A stretch of 64,000 nt of DNA, taken from the NCBI GenBank assembly GCA_963763365.1, contig CAVXOE010000004.1:61325-125324 (forward strand), read 5' to 3'. This DNA comes from VAZQ01 sp963763365 (lineage in GTDB: Bacteria; Pseudomonadota; Alphaproteobacteria; Rhizobiales; Xanthobacteraceae). The position numbers and the translations under genes were made by a program. Numbering within the stretch: position 1 is the first letter of the stretch; each line of letters begins with the position of its first letter. Positions 9,877-19,427 of this stretch are shown in pieces. A model generated the notes under the pieces. It was not told the origin of the DNA and did no database searches. It saw only the letters and a list, made by a program, of their open reading frames with translations.

Positions 9877-11064
9877 TGCGTCGCTTCCTCGGCTATGGGC
9901 GCCAGAGCATCGACCGGAGCGATGTCGACGCCGTGGTCGCCGTGCTGCAAAGCGATTTTCTCACCCAGGGCCCGGCGGTCGAGCGGTTCGAGGCGGCGCT
10001 CGCCGAGCGCGTGGGCGCCCGGCACGCGGTCGCGGTCAGCAACGGCACCGCGGCGCTGCACGTCGCCTGCCTCGCCGCCGGCATCGGTCCGGGCGATCGC
10101 GGGCTCACCGCCGCGATCACGTTCGCGGCGTCGGCCAATTGCCTGCGCTACGCCGGCGCGGAGGCAGGCTTTGTCGATATCGATCCGGACACGCTCGGCA
10201 TGTCGTCCGCCGGCCTTGAAGCGGGCGATCGACGCGCAGCCGGATGTGCGGGCCGTCATTCCGGTGCATCTCGGCGGATTGGCGCGGAACATGGCCGAGG
10301 TGCGCGCGCTCGCCAAGGATCGGATCGTGATCGAGGACGCCGCGCAGGCGTTCGGCGCGACGTACGAATCCGGGAGGCCGGTCGGATGCGGCGCGCATTC
10401 CGACATGACCACCTTCTCGTTTCATCCGGTCAAGTCGATCACCACCGGCGAGGGCGGCGCGGTCGTCACCAACGATGACGAGCTTGCGCATCGGCTGCGC
10501 ATGCTGCGCAGCCACGGCATGGAGCGCGAGGCGGCGCGGTTCGTCGCGACCGATGCGACGGAGGGCGGCCAGGTCAAGCCGTGGTTCCACGAGCAGCAGA
10601 TGCTCGGCTTCAACTATCGCATGACCGACATCCAGGCGGCGCTCGGGCTCTCGCAGCTTGCGAGGCTCGACCGGTTCCTGTCGCGGCGGCGCGCGATCGC
10701 GGCGCGCTATGACGCGGCGTTTTCCGGTCTCGCGCATGTGCGCCTGCCGCAATCCTCCGCCGGCGACCGCGCGCGCTCGGCGCTGCATCTCTACATCGCG
10801 CTGATCGATTTCGATGCCATCGGCACGACGCGGACGGCGTTCATGACGCGGCTGCGCAAGGCCGGCGTCGGCAGCCAGGTTCACTACATTCCGGTCTACC
10901 GGCATCCGTACTATGCGCAGCGCTACGGCGTCGATCCGGCGGACTATCCGGAGGCCGAGCGGTACTATCGCGGCTGCCTCTCGCTGCCGCTTTATCCGGA
11001 CCTCACCGACGAGGACGTCGAGCATGTCGTGACGACGGTGCGCGCGGCAGTGGGCGCGGCATGA
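9876..11064 (+). CDS. pseC: UDP-4-amino-4,6-dideoxy-N-acetyl-L-altrosamine transaminase, PseC; extra G near 10224
   Basis: PLP-dependent DegT/DnrJ/EryC1/ArnB-type aminotransferase acting on the PseB product with glutamate as donor. MRRFLGYGRQSIDRSDVDAV and VLQSDFLTQGPAVERFE match PseC starts. The PLP-lysine region is FSFHPVKSITTGEGGAVVTN, and the preceding VIEDAAQAFGATY carries the PLP aspartate. The C-terminal part with GFNYRMTDIQAALGLSQL and VGSQVHYIPVYRHPYY is canonical. The frame changes once: GCGGGCGATC at 10221-10230 should read GCGGCGATC, giving GLEAAIDAQPDVRAVIPVHL. The stop overlaps the next gene by ATGA at 11061-11064. Confidence 0.9.
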
Positions 11065-11967
11065 CGGACTTGTCCCGGGTCGGCCTCGGCACCGTGCAGT
11101 TCGGCATGCACTACGGCGTGTCAAACCGTGTCGGGCCAACCGGACGAGCGCGAGGTGGCGGCGATCCTGGAGCGTGCCGTCGCGCACGGTGTGCGATATC
11201 TCGACACGGCGTCGGCCTACGGCGATGCCGAAATCCTGCTGGGCCGACATCTGCCCGCCGGCCACCGCTTGCGCATCGTCACCAAGACGCCGCCGGTGCC
11301 GGACGAGCACATCGACGCGCGGCACAAGCAGCAGTGGCTCGATGCGCTTGCGCGTTCGCTCGACCGGCTGAAGGTTTCGGCGGTGTACGGCCTGCTCGTT
11401 CATCAGGCCGGCGACCTGGACAAGCCCGGCTGGCAGTATCTCGTCGAGGCATTGCGGGAGGCGCAGACGCGCGGTCTGGTCTCGCGCATCGGCGTGTCGG
11501 TCTACGACGAGAAGCAATTGACGCTGGCGGAAAGCCGGTTTCGCCCCGATCTGGTCCAGTTGCCGCTGAACGCGCTCGACCGCCGGCTGATCGCGTCCGG
11601 CGCGCTCGCGCGCCTGAAGGCGCAGGGCAGTCGAGGTGCATGCGCGCTCGGTCTTCCTGCAGGGCCTTCTGCTCACGCCGCCGTCCGATCTGCCGGACTT
11701 CTTCCAGCCGCTGCGCCAGCGGCTGGTGGATATGCGCGGCGGATGGGCGAGGCGCGGACTGTCGCCGCTCGCCGCGTGTCTTGCCTTCGTGCTGCGGCAG
11801 ACGGAGATCGACGCGGCGATCGTGGGCGTGAACAGCCTCGCCGAGTTCGACGAGATCGCGGCCGCCATTGCGCGAGATCGCGCGATGTCGCAGATCGACC
11901 AGGCGCGATGCCGCCGGTCGATCCGATCTACCTCGATCCGTCGCGCTGGCCCGCCTTGGTGCATTGA
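11061..11967 (+). CDS. Aldo/keto reductase of the Pse locus, three frame changes
   Basis: TIM-barrel NADPH-dependent reductase. After reconstruction it reads MTDLSRVGLGTVQFGMHYGV, then GQPDEREVAAILERAVAHGV and RYLDTASAYGDAEILLG, with the catalytic Asp and Tyr of the family in DTASAYG. It continues with VYGLLVHQAGDL, GVSVYDEKQL and DLVQLPLNALDRRL. Frame changes lie near 11128, at 11629 (an extra A in GGCAGTCGAG; removal gives QGVEVHARSVFLQGLLL) and near 11905, before the end MPPVDPIYLDPSRWPALVH. Aldo/keto reductases occur in nonulosonic-acid and flagellin-glycan clusters of other bacteria, where their step is not established. The ATGA overlap with pseC suggests a core role in this locus. Confidence 0.75.
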
Positions 11968-11970
11968 GGA

Positions 11971-13471
11971 GTGTTCGGTCATCGCTCCGCCGCTTGCCGT
12001 ATTCCGCTGTGACGCGTCGCCCACGATCGGTGCGGGCCATGTCATGCGCTGCCTGGCGCTGGCGGAGGAGATGGCCGAGACCGGTTGGCGCGTTGCATTC
12101 GCCATCGGTCGCCGAAACGCTCGGCGACCGTGCCGGCGCTTGCGGCCAAAGGATTCGCAACGGAAATTCTGCCAAGTGAGACGAAGGAAGCAGATGCGCT
12201 TGCCCGGCGGTTTGCCGGCGGCGCCGACGTGCTGGTGGTCGATCACTATGGACGCGACGTGTCGTTCGAACGGGCGTGCCGCGCCTGGGCCCGGCACATT
12301 CTTGTCTTCGACGATGCCACCGGCCGGGATCACGATTGCGACCTGCTGCTGGACGCCGCCGCGGACGACCCGGCGCGCTATCGCGATCACATCCCGGCGC
12401 ATGCGCGGGTCCTGTGCGGGCCGGCGTTTGCCACGGTTCGCCGCTCGTTTCTCGACCGTCGCAGCGCGGCGCTGGCGCGGCGCGACGGGCGGCCGGTCGG
12501 CAACATCCTGCTGTCGTTTGGCGCTACCGACCCGTCGAATGCGACATCCCGGGTGATCGATGCGCTCGCACATGCTGTTGGCGACGCGACGATGACGGTG
12601 GTCCTGTCGTCGCGCGCGCCGCATATCGACGAGGTGCGCCGGCGCGCCAACGGACCGATCAGGCTCATGACCGACGTCGCCGACATGGCGGACCTGATCG
12701 CGCAGGCCGATCTCGCGATCGGTGCCGCCGGCGCGTCGGCGTTCGAGCGTGCGGTGCTCGGTCTGCCGTCGATCCTGGTGACGCTCGCGGAAAATCAGCG
12801 CGGCGTTTGCCGGCGTCTCGCCGACGCGGGCGCGGCGCTCGACGGCGGCACTCTCGACGCGGGGTTTGCCGAACGGCTGCAGGCCGCTCGTCGAAAGCCT
12901 GATGAAGGATGCAAATGCGCGGACGGCCATGAGCAAAGCCGCAAGCGCGCTGGTCGACGGCCGCGGGGCGCGGCGGGTGCTGACCGCGCTGATCGGCGGC
13001 GCGGCGACGCGCGATGGCGCCACGGTGCGCCTGCGTCTCGCCGATGCCGCCGACGAAGCCTGGCTGCTGGAATTGCAGCGCGAGCCGGCGACGCGGCGGC
13101 ATGCGCGTAATCCCGCGGTCCCGAGCGCGGATGAACACAGCCGCTGGATGGCGCGCATCCTGGCCGACCCGAATGTCTGGCTGCTGATCGTGGAGGCCGG
13201 CGAGGAGCAGGGCGGAATGGTTCGCCTCGACCGGATCGGGGAAGCTCAGCGTTACGAAGTCTCCATCGCCATGCGCGAAGACTATCAGTACCGCGGGATT
13301 GCCTCCGCCGCGCTCAAGCTCATCCGCCGCCTCATGCCGGGAGCGGTGTTCGACGCCGAAATCCTGCCGGCGAATACCGCTTCGATCGGCCTCTTCCGGC
13401 GCGCCGGGTTTGTTCCGGACGCCGGCAATCGCTATCGAAGCTGCCCGGCCGATGAGCGGGTGTCGGCATGA
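11971..13471 (+). CDS. pseG: PseG-PseH fusion: UDP-sugar hydrolase plus GNAT N-acetyltransferase (several extra bases)
   Basis: The N-terminal two thirds is PseG, a GT-B-like hydrolase that removes UDP from UDP-2,4-diacetamido-2,4,6-trideoxy-altropyranose: FRCDASPTIGAGHVMRCLAL, VLVVDHYGRD, LLSFGATDPSNATSRVIDAL and the UDP-binding LAIGAAGASAFERAVLGLPS. The final third (from about 13018) is a GNAT domain: VRLRLADAADEAWLLELQRE, SRWMARILADPNVWLLIVEA, YQYRGIASAALKLIRRL (acetyl-CoA loop) and NTASIGLFRRAGFV. That matches PseH, which N-acetylates the 4-amino group just before the PseG step. No stop separates the halves, so I read one bifunctional protein. Frame changes: near 12107, 12123 and 12882, each fixed by removing one G. 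The start is uncertain; GTG at 11971 is my choice. Confidence 0.8.
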
Positions 13472-13493
13472 TCAGCGCCGGGCCGGAACGCAA

Positions 13494-14548
13494 ATGACGC
13501 AGCCGAATGTCACCATAGCCGGACGCGCCGTCGGTGCCGGTGAGCCGCCCTACATCGTGGCGGAGCTTTCGGCCAACCACGGCGGCCGCCTCGACCACGC
13601 GCTCGCCGTGATGGAGGCCGCCAAGGCGGCCGGCGCCGACGCGATCAAGCTGCAGACCTACACCGCCGACACGATGACCATCGACCATGACGGGCCGGAG
13701 TTCCGCATCAAGGGCGGGCTGTGGGACAACCGGCGCCTCTACGAGCTCTACGAGGAGGCGCACACGCCGTGGGATTGGCATCGCGGCGTTGTTCGCGAAG
13801 GGCCGCGAGCTCGGCATTCCGGTGTTCTCGACGCCGTTCGACGACACCGCCGTCGACTTTCTCGAACGGTTCGATCCGCCGGCCTACAAGATCGCGTCGT
13901 TCGAACTGGTCGATCTGCCGCTGGTGCGCCGCGTCGCCGCGACCGGCCGTCCGACCATCATCTCGACCGGCATGGCGACGCCGGACGAGATCGCCGAGAC
14001 GGTCGCGGCGTTCCGCGACGCGGGCGGCCGCGACCTCGTGCTGCTCCATTGCGTCAGCGGCTATCCGACGCCGGCCGAGCAATCGAACCTGCGGCGCATT
14101 CCGGCGCTCGCCGCCGAGTTCGGCTGTCCGGTCGGGCTCTCCGACCACACGCTCGGCATCGAGGTTGCGATTGCGTCGGTGGCGCTCGGCGCCTGCCTGA
14201 TCGAGAAGCATTTCACCTTGCGGCGCGCCGACGGCGGACCGGACGCGTCGTTCTCGCTCGAGCCTGACGAACTTGCGGCGCTGGTGCACGGCACCAAAGG
14301 CGCCTTCGAGGCGCTCGGCACCGGCGCGCCCGCGCGCTCCGAGGTCGAGAAGGGCAACATGATGTTCCGCCGCTCGGTCTATGTGGTGCGCGACATCGCC
14401 GCGGGCGAGCCGTTCACGGCGCAGAACGTCCGCGTCATCCGGCCGGGCTTCGGGCTGGCGCCGAAGCACCTGCCGGACATTCTCGGCAAGCGCGCGCGCC
14501 GCGCACTTCGCGCGCGGCACCGCGCTCACCTGGGACGCCATCGCGTGA
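13494..14548 (+). CDS. pseI: Pseudaminic acid synthase, PseI (NeuB family), two extra C
   Basis: Condenses the free trideoxy hexose with phosphoenolpyruvate to form the nine-carbon acid. MTQPNVTIAGRAVGAGEPPY, then IVAELSANHGGRLDHALAVM and AGADAIKLQTYTADTMT are typical of PseI/NeuB. FSTPFDDTAVDFLERFDPPA, KIASFELVDLPLVR, ISTGMA and HCVSGYPTPAEQSNLR carry the barrel motifs. VGLSDHTLGIEVA and EKHFTL precede the C-terminal SAF antifreeze-like domain (GNMMFRRSVYVVRDIAAGEP onward). Removing one C at 13782 (CATCGCGGCG) joins the two halves through WDWHAALFAKGRELG. A second extra C near 14500 restores HFARGTALTWDAIA and a TGA at 14546-14548, overlapping the next GTG. Confidence 0.9.
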
Positions 14549-16605
14549 AGACGGTCGCCATCATCCAGGCCCGCATGGGCTCGACGCGGCTGCCCGGCAA
14601 GGTCCTGGCGGATCTTGCCGGCAAGCCGGCGATCGCCTGGGTCGTGCGCGCCGCGCATGCGGCGGCGGGCGTCGATGAGGTGTGGGTGGCGACCTCGACC
14701 GCCGCGGCCGACGATCCGATCGCCGCACTGGTGCGCGGAGAACGATGTTGCCGGTGTATCGCGGCTCCGAGCACGACGTGCTCGATCGCTATGCCGGCGC
14801 GGCGGCGGCCTCGGAAGCCGACGTCGTGGTGCGCCTCACGGCCGACTGTCCGCTGCTCGATCCGGCGGTGATCGCGCAGACCATCCGCCTGCGCGCCATG
14901 ACGGGCGCCGACTACGCCTCGAACGTCGACCCGCCGACCTGGCCGGACGGTCTCGACTGCGAGGTGGTGACCGCCGAAGGCGCTGGCCGCGGCGGCCAAG
15001 GAAGCGACGCGGCCGAGCGATCGCGAGCACGTGACGCCGTTCGTGCGCAACAATCGCGCGCGCTTTTCGGCCGAGACGCTCGATCGCGCCGTTGCCCGGC
15101 CTCGCCGCCGAGCGCTGGACGCTCGATACGCCCGACGATCTGACGTTCCTTCAGGCGGTCGCCGCGCGGCTGCCGGACGACCGCGCGCCGTCGCATCTCG
15201 ATGTGCTCGGCGTGCTCGACCGCGAGCCGCAGTTGCGCGAGATCAACCCCGCGAGACCCGCAATGCCGGCTTCGCGGCCGGGATTGCCGCGCGCCAAGAC
15301 TCGACACCAGCCGCAGCTTCGACCGCTCGCAGCGGCTGCTCGAGCGCGCCGAGCGCGTGATCCCGCTCGGCGCGCAGACCTTCTCCAAGAGCCGCATCCA
15401 GTTTCCGCCCGGCGCGGCGCCGCTGTTCGTCACCCACGGCGACGGCGGCAAGGTCTACGACGTCGACGGCAACGAGTATGTCGACCTCATGAGCGCGCTG
15501 TTGCCGAACGTGCTCGGCTATCGCGATCCCGACGTCGATCTCGCCATCCGCCGGCAGCTCACGCGCGGCATCAGCTTCAGCCTGCGCGACCGAGGCGGAG
15601 ACCGAGCTCGCCGAGCGGCTGGTGAAGCACATCCCGTGCGCCGAGATGGTGCGCTTCGGCAAGAACGGCACCGACGCGACCTCGGCGGCGGTGCGGCTCG
15701 CGCGCGCGGCGACGCGGCGCGACCGGCTGATGCTGTGCGGCTATCACGGCTGGCAGGACTGGTACATCGGCGCGACCACGCGCAATCTCGGCGTGCCGGC
15801 GAGCGTGTCCGCGCTCTCGCACATGGTGGCCTACGGCGACCTGGCGGCGATCGACGCGCTGTTCAAGCAGCATCCCGGCGAGTTCGCCGCGATCATCCTG
15901 GAGCCGGCGGGCGCGACCGAGCCGCCCGACGGCTATCTGCAGGGGCTGATCGAGCTCGCGCACCGTCACGGCGCGCTGGTGATCTTCGACGAGATCATCA
16001 CCGGCTTCCGCTGGTCGCTCGGCGGCGCGCAGGCGCGTTACGGCGTCACGCCCGATCTCGCCTGCTTCGGCAAGGCGATGGGCAACGGCATGCCGATTTC
16101 CGCCGTGGTCGGCCGCGCCGACATCATGCGGCTGATGGAGGACATCTTCTTCTCCGGCACCTTCGGCGGCGAGGCGCTGTCGATCGCGGCGGCGATCGCG
16201 ACCATCGACAAGATGGAGCGCGAGGACGTCACCGGCTGGCTCTGGCAGATCGGCGGCGAACTGATGAACGCGGCGCGCGCGCGGATCGCGGCCGCGGGCC
16301 TTGACGAGGTGGTGAAGCTCGTCGGCGCGCCGCCCTGGGCGATCCTCGCCTACCGCGATCATGCCAAGGCCTCGAAGGAGGCGATCAAGACGCTGTTCCT
16401 GCGCGAAATGATCGCGGCGGGCGTGCTGATCAACGCCAGCCACAACCTCTGCTTCGCGCATACGCCGGGCGATCTGGCGCGCGTGCTGGCGGCCTACGAT
16501 CACGCGCTCGGCGTGCTGCGCGACGCGCTCGACCGCGGCGACATCGACCACCGTCTCGGCAATCAGGTGATCCGGCCGATTTTCACGGTGCGGGCGGCGT
16601 CGTAG
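14545..16605 (+). CDS. SpsF-like nucleotidyltransferase fused to class III (GSA-type) aminotransferase, many extra bases
   Basis: The first about 240 residues are a COG1861/SpsF nucleotidyltransferase: VKTVAIIQARMGSTRLPGKV, LADLAGKPAIAWVVRAAHAA, RGSEHDVLDRYAGAA, RLTADCPLLDPAVI. The rest is a PLP class III aminotransferase like glutamate-1-semialdehyde aminomutase: RAERVIPLGAQTFSKSRIQF, VDGNEYVDLMSALLPNVLGY, MVRFGKNGTDATSAAVRLAR, YHGWQDWYIG, VIFDEIITGFRWSLGGAQA and the PLP lysine in DLACFGKAMGNG. No stop or start separates them, so a fusion is likely. Frame changes lie near 14737, 14753, 14980, 15090, 15299 and 15584, nearly all solved by removing one base. The N-terminal half may activate the nonulosonic acid, since no PseF is seen; the aminotransferase substrate is unknown. 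Confidence 0.75.
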
Positions 16606-16625
16606 CGGATGCGGCGGGAATCGCA

Positions 16626-17522
16626 ATGAACAAGTACGACGCCGCCGAAATTCGCGCGCTGTTCGATCGTGGCGAGAATATCATCGGCTGGATCCAGTCG
16701 CGCGAGGGTGCGCAGACCAATTCCGAGACCGCCATCCTCTATTCGTACGACGTGCAGGCCGGCAGCTACGTGGCGGAGCTTGCGGACGAGACGCGTCGCC
16801 AATTCAAGGAGGATTTCGGCAGAGCGCTGGCCGCGGTGCTCGACGAACTTGCACCGACCAGTCTGCTCGAAGCCGGCATCGGCGAGGCGACCAGCCTGGC
16901 GCCGACGCTGCGCCAGATGGCAACGCGGCCCGCGCATGTTCTGGGTTTCGATCTCTCGTTGTCGCGGCTCCTTTATGCCCGCAAGCATCTCGCCGATCAC
17001 GGCCGGCCGGACGTGGTGCTGTTCACCGCCGCGCTCGATCGCATCCCGCTGGCATCGGCGTCGGTCGATGTCGTGCTGACGGTTCACGCGGTCGAGCCCA
17101 ATCACGGCCGCGAGGAGGTCATCCTCGGCGAACTCCTGCGGGTCGCACGGCGCCATCTGGTGATGGTCGAGCCGAGCTACGAGCTTGCCGCGCCGGAGCA
17201 GCGCGCGCGCATGGAGCGCCTGGGCTATGTCCGCGGTCTGCCGGCGATGCTGGAACGTCTCGGCTACCCGGCGCGCCGGGTCGAGCCGTGGCGGCATAAT
17301 GCCAACCCGCTGAACGCGGCGTCGCTCATCGTGGTCGACAAGCCGGGTGCCGCGTCGGATGCCGTGCCGCAATTCGTCTCGCCGATCAGCGGACGCAATC
17401 TCGTCGTTCGCCCGGATTGCTGGTTCTGTCCCGACGACGGGCACGCGTTTCCGCTGATCGCCGGAATTCCCTGCCTGACGCTCGACAGCGCCATTCTGGC
17501 CAGCAAGCTCGCTCAGTTCTAG
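16626..17522 (+). CDS. SAM methyltransferase with C-terminal Trm112-like segment
   Basis: Intact 298-residue protein. An N-terminal helical region (MNKYDAAEIRALFDRGENII) leads into a class I methyltransferase: SLLEAGIGEATSLAPTLRQM is motif I, HVLGFDLSLSRLLYARKHL motif II, and SASVDVVLTVHAVEPNHGRE motif IV. The end (FVSPISGRNLVVRPDCWFCP to AFPLIAGIPCL) resembles Trm112-type zinc-binding tails seen in glycan-locus methyltransferases. Spacing of 20 bases after the aminotransferase fusion supports one operon. It probably methylates the sugar or its lipid-linked form. Unlike its neighbours it needs no frame repair. Confidence 0.75.
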   Translation: MNKYDAAEIRALFDRGENIIGWIQSREGAQTNSETAILYSYDVQAGSYVAELADETRRQFKEDFGRALAAVLDELAPTSLLEAGIGEATSLAPTLRQMATRPAHVLGFDLSLSRLLYARKHLADHGRPDVVLFTAALDRIPLASASVDVVLTVHAVEPNHGREEVILGELLRVARRHLVMVEPSYELAAPEQRARMERLGYVRGLPAMLERLGYPARRVEPWRHNANPLNAASLIVVDKPGAASDAVPQFVSPISGRNLVVRPDCWFCPDDGHAFPLIAGIPCLTLDSAILASKLAQF

Positions 17523-17551
17523 TCTCATCCAGCTGGGAGTTCGTCATCGTG

Positions 17552-18502
17552 ATGCAAGCTCTGCAGACCTTCGTCGGCGAACCGATGCGTCACCGCCGGT
17601 TCGACCTCGCGTGGTACCGGATCTCGCAGCTTCTGCATGACCGGACGAACGGCGCCTTCGACCACGGCTACATGCGGATGGCACGCCTGCTGCGTCCGAA
17701 GGTGACGCTGCCGGTTTCCTCGCAGCTTGCATCGCAGGCCGTGGCCGACGTGGTCGAACGGTTGCGGCGCGACGGCTACATGATCCTGCCGGACCGGCTG
17801 CCGGCCGAGGACATCGACGCCATCAGCGCGTTCGCGTTCTCGACGCCGGCCTACGGCGTCGACATGGACGAGCGGATCGCGGTTTCGCCCGGCAACATCC
17901 CGAAAGGCGAGCCGCGGCTGTCGTGGTGGATGCACGATCTCGCGCGGCTGCCGGCCATTCAGCGCATGGTGGCCGACGGCCCCTATTGCGCGATCGCGCA
18001 GGAGTATCTCGGCTGCCGGCCGACGCTCGCCCACATCACGTTGTTCCTCGATGCGCCGTACGAGGGAAAATACGGCGCCTACAGCTATCACTACGACAAC
18101 GAAGGCCCGGGCTTCCTCAAGTTCTTCTTCTTCCTGACCGATGTCGAGGTCGGCACCGGCGCGCACTATTTCATCGCCGGCACGCACGCGCACAGCAAGC
18201 CCGGTCCGTTCGCGCGCGCGACGCTTTACGAGGAGGAGCCGCTGCTCGCCTCCTATGGCCGCGACAAGGAGATCGTCATGCGCGGCCCGGCCGGGACCAT
18301 CCTGGCGGAGGATACCGCGGGCTTTCACCGCGGCAGCACGATCGCGCGCGACTACCGGCTGATGATGCAGTTCGAGTTCTCCGCCATCGAGGTCCCGACC
18401 GATCAGGAACTCGCGCGCAAGCTCGAGCCCACGGTCGTGCCGGGAATGCATCCCGGCATCGCCTCGATCGCGCGCAAGTATTTTTCCTCGCCAATGAAAT
18501 GA
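17552..18502 (+). CDS. Phytanoyl-CoA dioxygenase (PhyH)-like Fe(II)/2-oxoglutarate oxygenase
   Basis: Intact 316-residue protein. The core LRRDGYMILPDRLPAEDIDA and the double-stranded beta-helix segment SYHYDNEGPGFLKFFFFLTD (metal-ligand HxD), followed by HYFIAGTHAHSK and DTAGFHRGSTI with the distal His and Arg for 2-oxoglutarate, fit PhyH oxygenases. In a glycan cluster such an enzyme most likely hydroxylates a sugar or lipid carrier, but no substrate can be assigned. The ATG at 17552 is preferred over the nearby GTG at 17549. It ends in ATGA, overlapping the acyltransferase start at 18499. Confidence 0.72.
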   Translation: MQALQTFVGEPMRHRRFDLAWYRISQLLHDRTNGAFDHGYMRMARLLRPKVTLPVSSQLASQAVADVVERLRRDGYMILPDRLPAEDIDAISAFAFSTPAYGVDMDERIAVSPGNIPKGEPRLSWWMHDLARLPAIQRMVADGPYCAIAQEYLGCRPTLAHITLFLDAPYEGKYGAYSYHYDNEGPGFLKFFFFLTDVEVGTGAHYFIAGTHAHSKPGPFARATLYEEEPLLASYGRDKEIVMRGPAGTILAEDTAGFHRGSTIARDYRLMMQFEFSAIEVPTDQELARKLEPTVVPGMHPGIASIARKYFSSPMK

Positions 18503-19418
18503 AGGCGGCGCAGCTCTATCGCGTTGTCCCGCTGCTCGGCTGGCTCGCAAACCGCGTCCGGTATCCGGCGCTGCGCTGCGGGCTCAATGTCGAGATCGAC
18601 GGACCGGGTGAACTCAAGTCGGGGGCGGGCGTCAGCCTGGGGCAGGGGACACGCATCGACCTACCGGAGGGGAGCGCGCTCTCGCTCGGCGACCGGGTCT
18701 CGGTCAGCCGCCACGTCCACATCGCTCCGGAGTCCGGAAGGCGTATCGGCATCGGGGCACTGACCACCGTTCAGGACGGCTGCCGCATCTACGGCGATGT
18801 GACCGTCGGCCAGCGCTGCATCTTCGCTCCGAATGTCTTCGTCTCCTCCGGCACCCATACGTTCGATGCGCTGCCGCACTTGCCAATTCAGGAGCAGGAG
18901 CGATTGGCGCCGGCGCCTCCCCGTCCGATCCGCATCCTTGGCGATTGCTGGTTCGGCATCAATGTCGTCGATCGCGCCAGGCGTGACGGTCGGACGCGGC
19001 TGCGTGGTGGGCGCGAATTCGGTGGTGACCGCTGATCTCGCCCCGTATCAGGTGGCAGGCGGCAACCCCGCGCGCGTGATCCGCCAGCGTCTGGAATTTT
19101 CGCCGAAGCCGCGGATCGATGCCGCCAACGAGCAGGATGCGCCTTATTTCTACGACGGATTTGACCTGGCGCGGGACGCACGACGGCGAGTGGGTCGCCG
19201 CGTCCGACTTCACCTTGGCGCTTGACCGCTCGAATGCGCGCGCCGTGCGTCTGTGCGTGGCGGGGACCGGCGAGCTTCGTTTCGCCGGCGAAGCGCGGAC
19301 GATGGCGGCAACGCCGGGAGTCGTGGAATTCGATCTCACGACGGGAATGAGAGATCTGCCATTCCTGAATTTTCGCGCCGACGGGGGCTGCCGCGTACGA
19401 TGGGCGGAACTGGTCTAG
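18499..19418 (+). CDS. Left-handed beta-helix (hexapeptide) acyltransferase with C-terminal extension, two extra bases
   Basis: WbbJ/LpxA-type acetyltransferase. Imperfect hexapeptide repeats run from GPGELKSGAGVSLGQGTRID through GVTVGRGCVVGANSVVTADL, followed by APYQVAGGNPARVIRQR, the standard end of xenobiotic-type acetyltransferases. A roughly 90-residue extension (LTWRGTHDGEWVAASDFTLA to FRADGGCRVRWAELV) looks like a beta-sandwich of unknown role. Frame changes: an extra G near 18970 (GTCGTCGATCGCG; removal gives GINVVIAPGVTVGRG) and an extra T at 19160-19162 (GGATTTGACC). It likely adds an acetyl group to the glycan. Confidence 0.72.
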
Positions 19419-19427
19419 CCAGCACAC

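Noticed and set aside
8873..11064. Apparent PseB-PseC fusion
   Set aside because: The joint CATTGATG becomes a normal TGATG stop-start if one T is extra, in a region where extra T bases recur; a fusion is less likely.
10117..13158. 1013-residue minus-strand ORF across the Pse genes
   Set aside because: No recognisable domain, biased composition, and it runs opposite to well-supported pathway genes whose frames are broken by indels.
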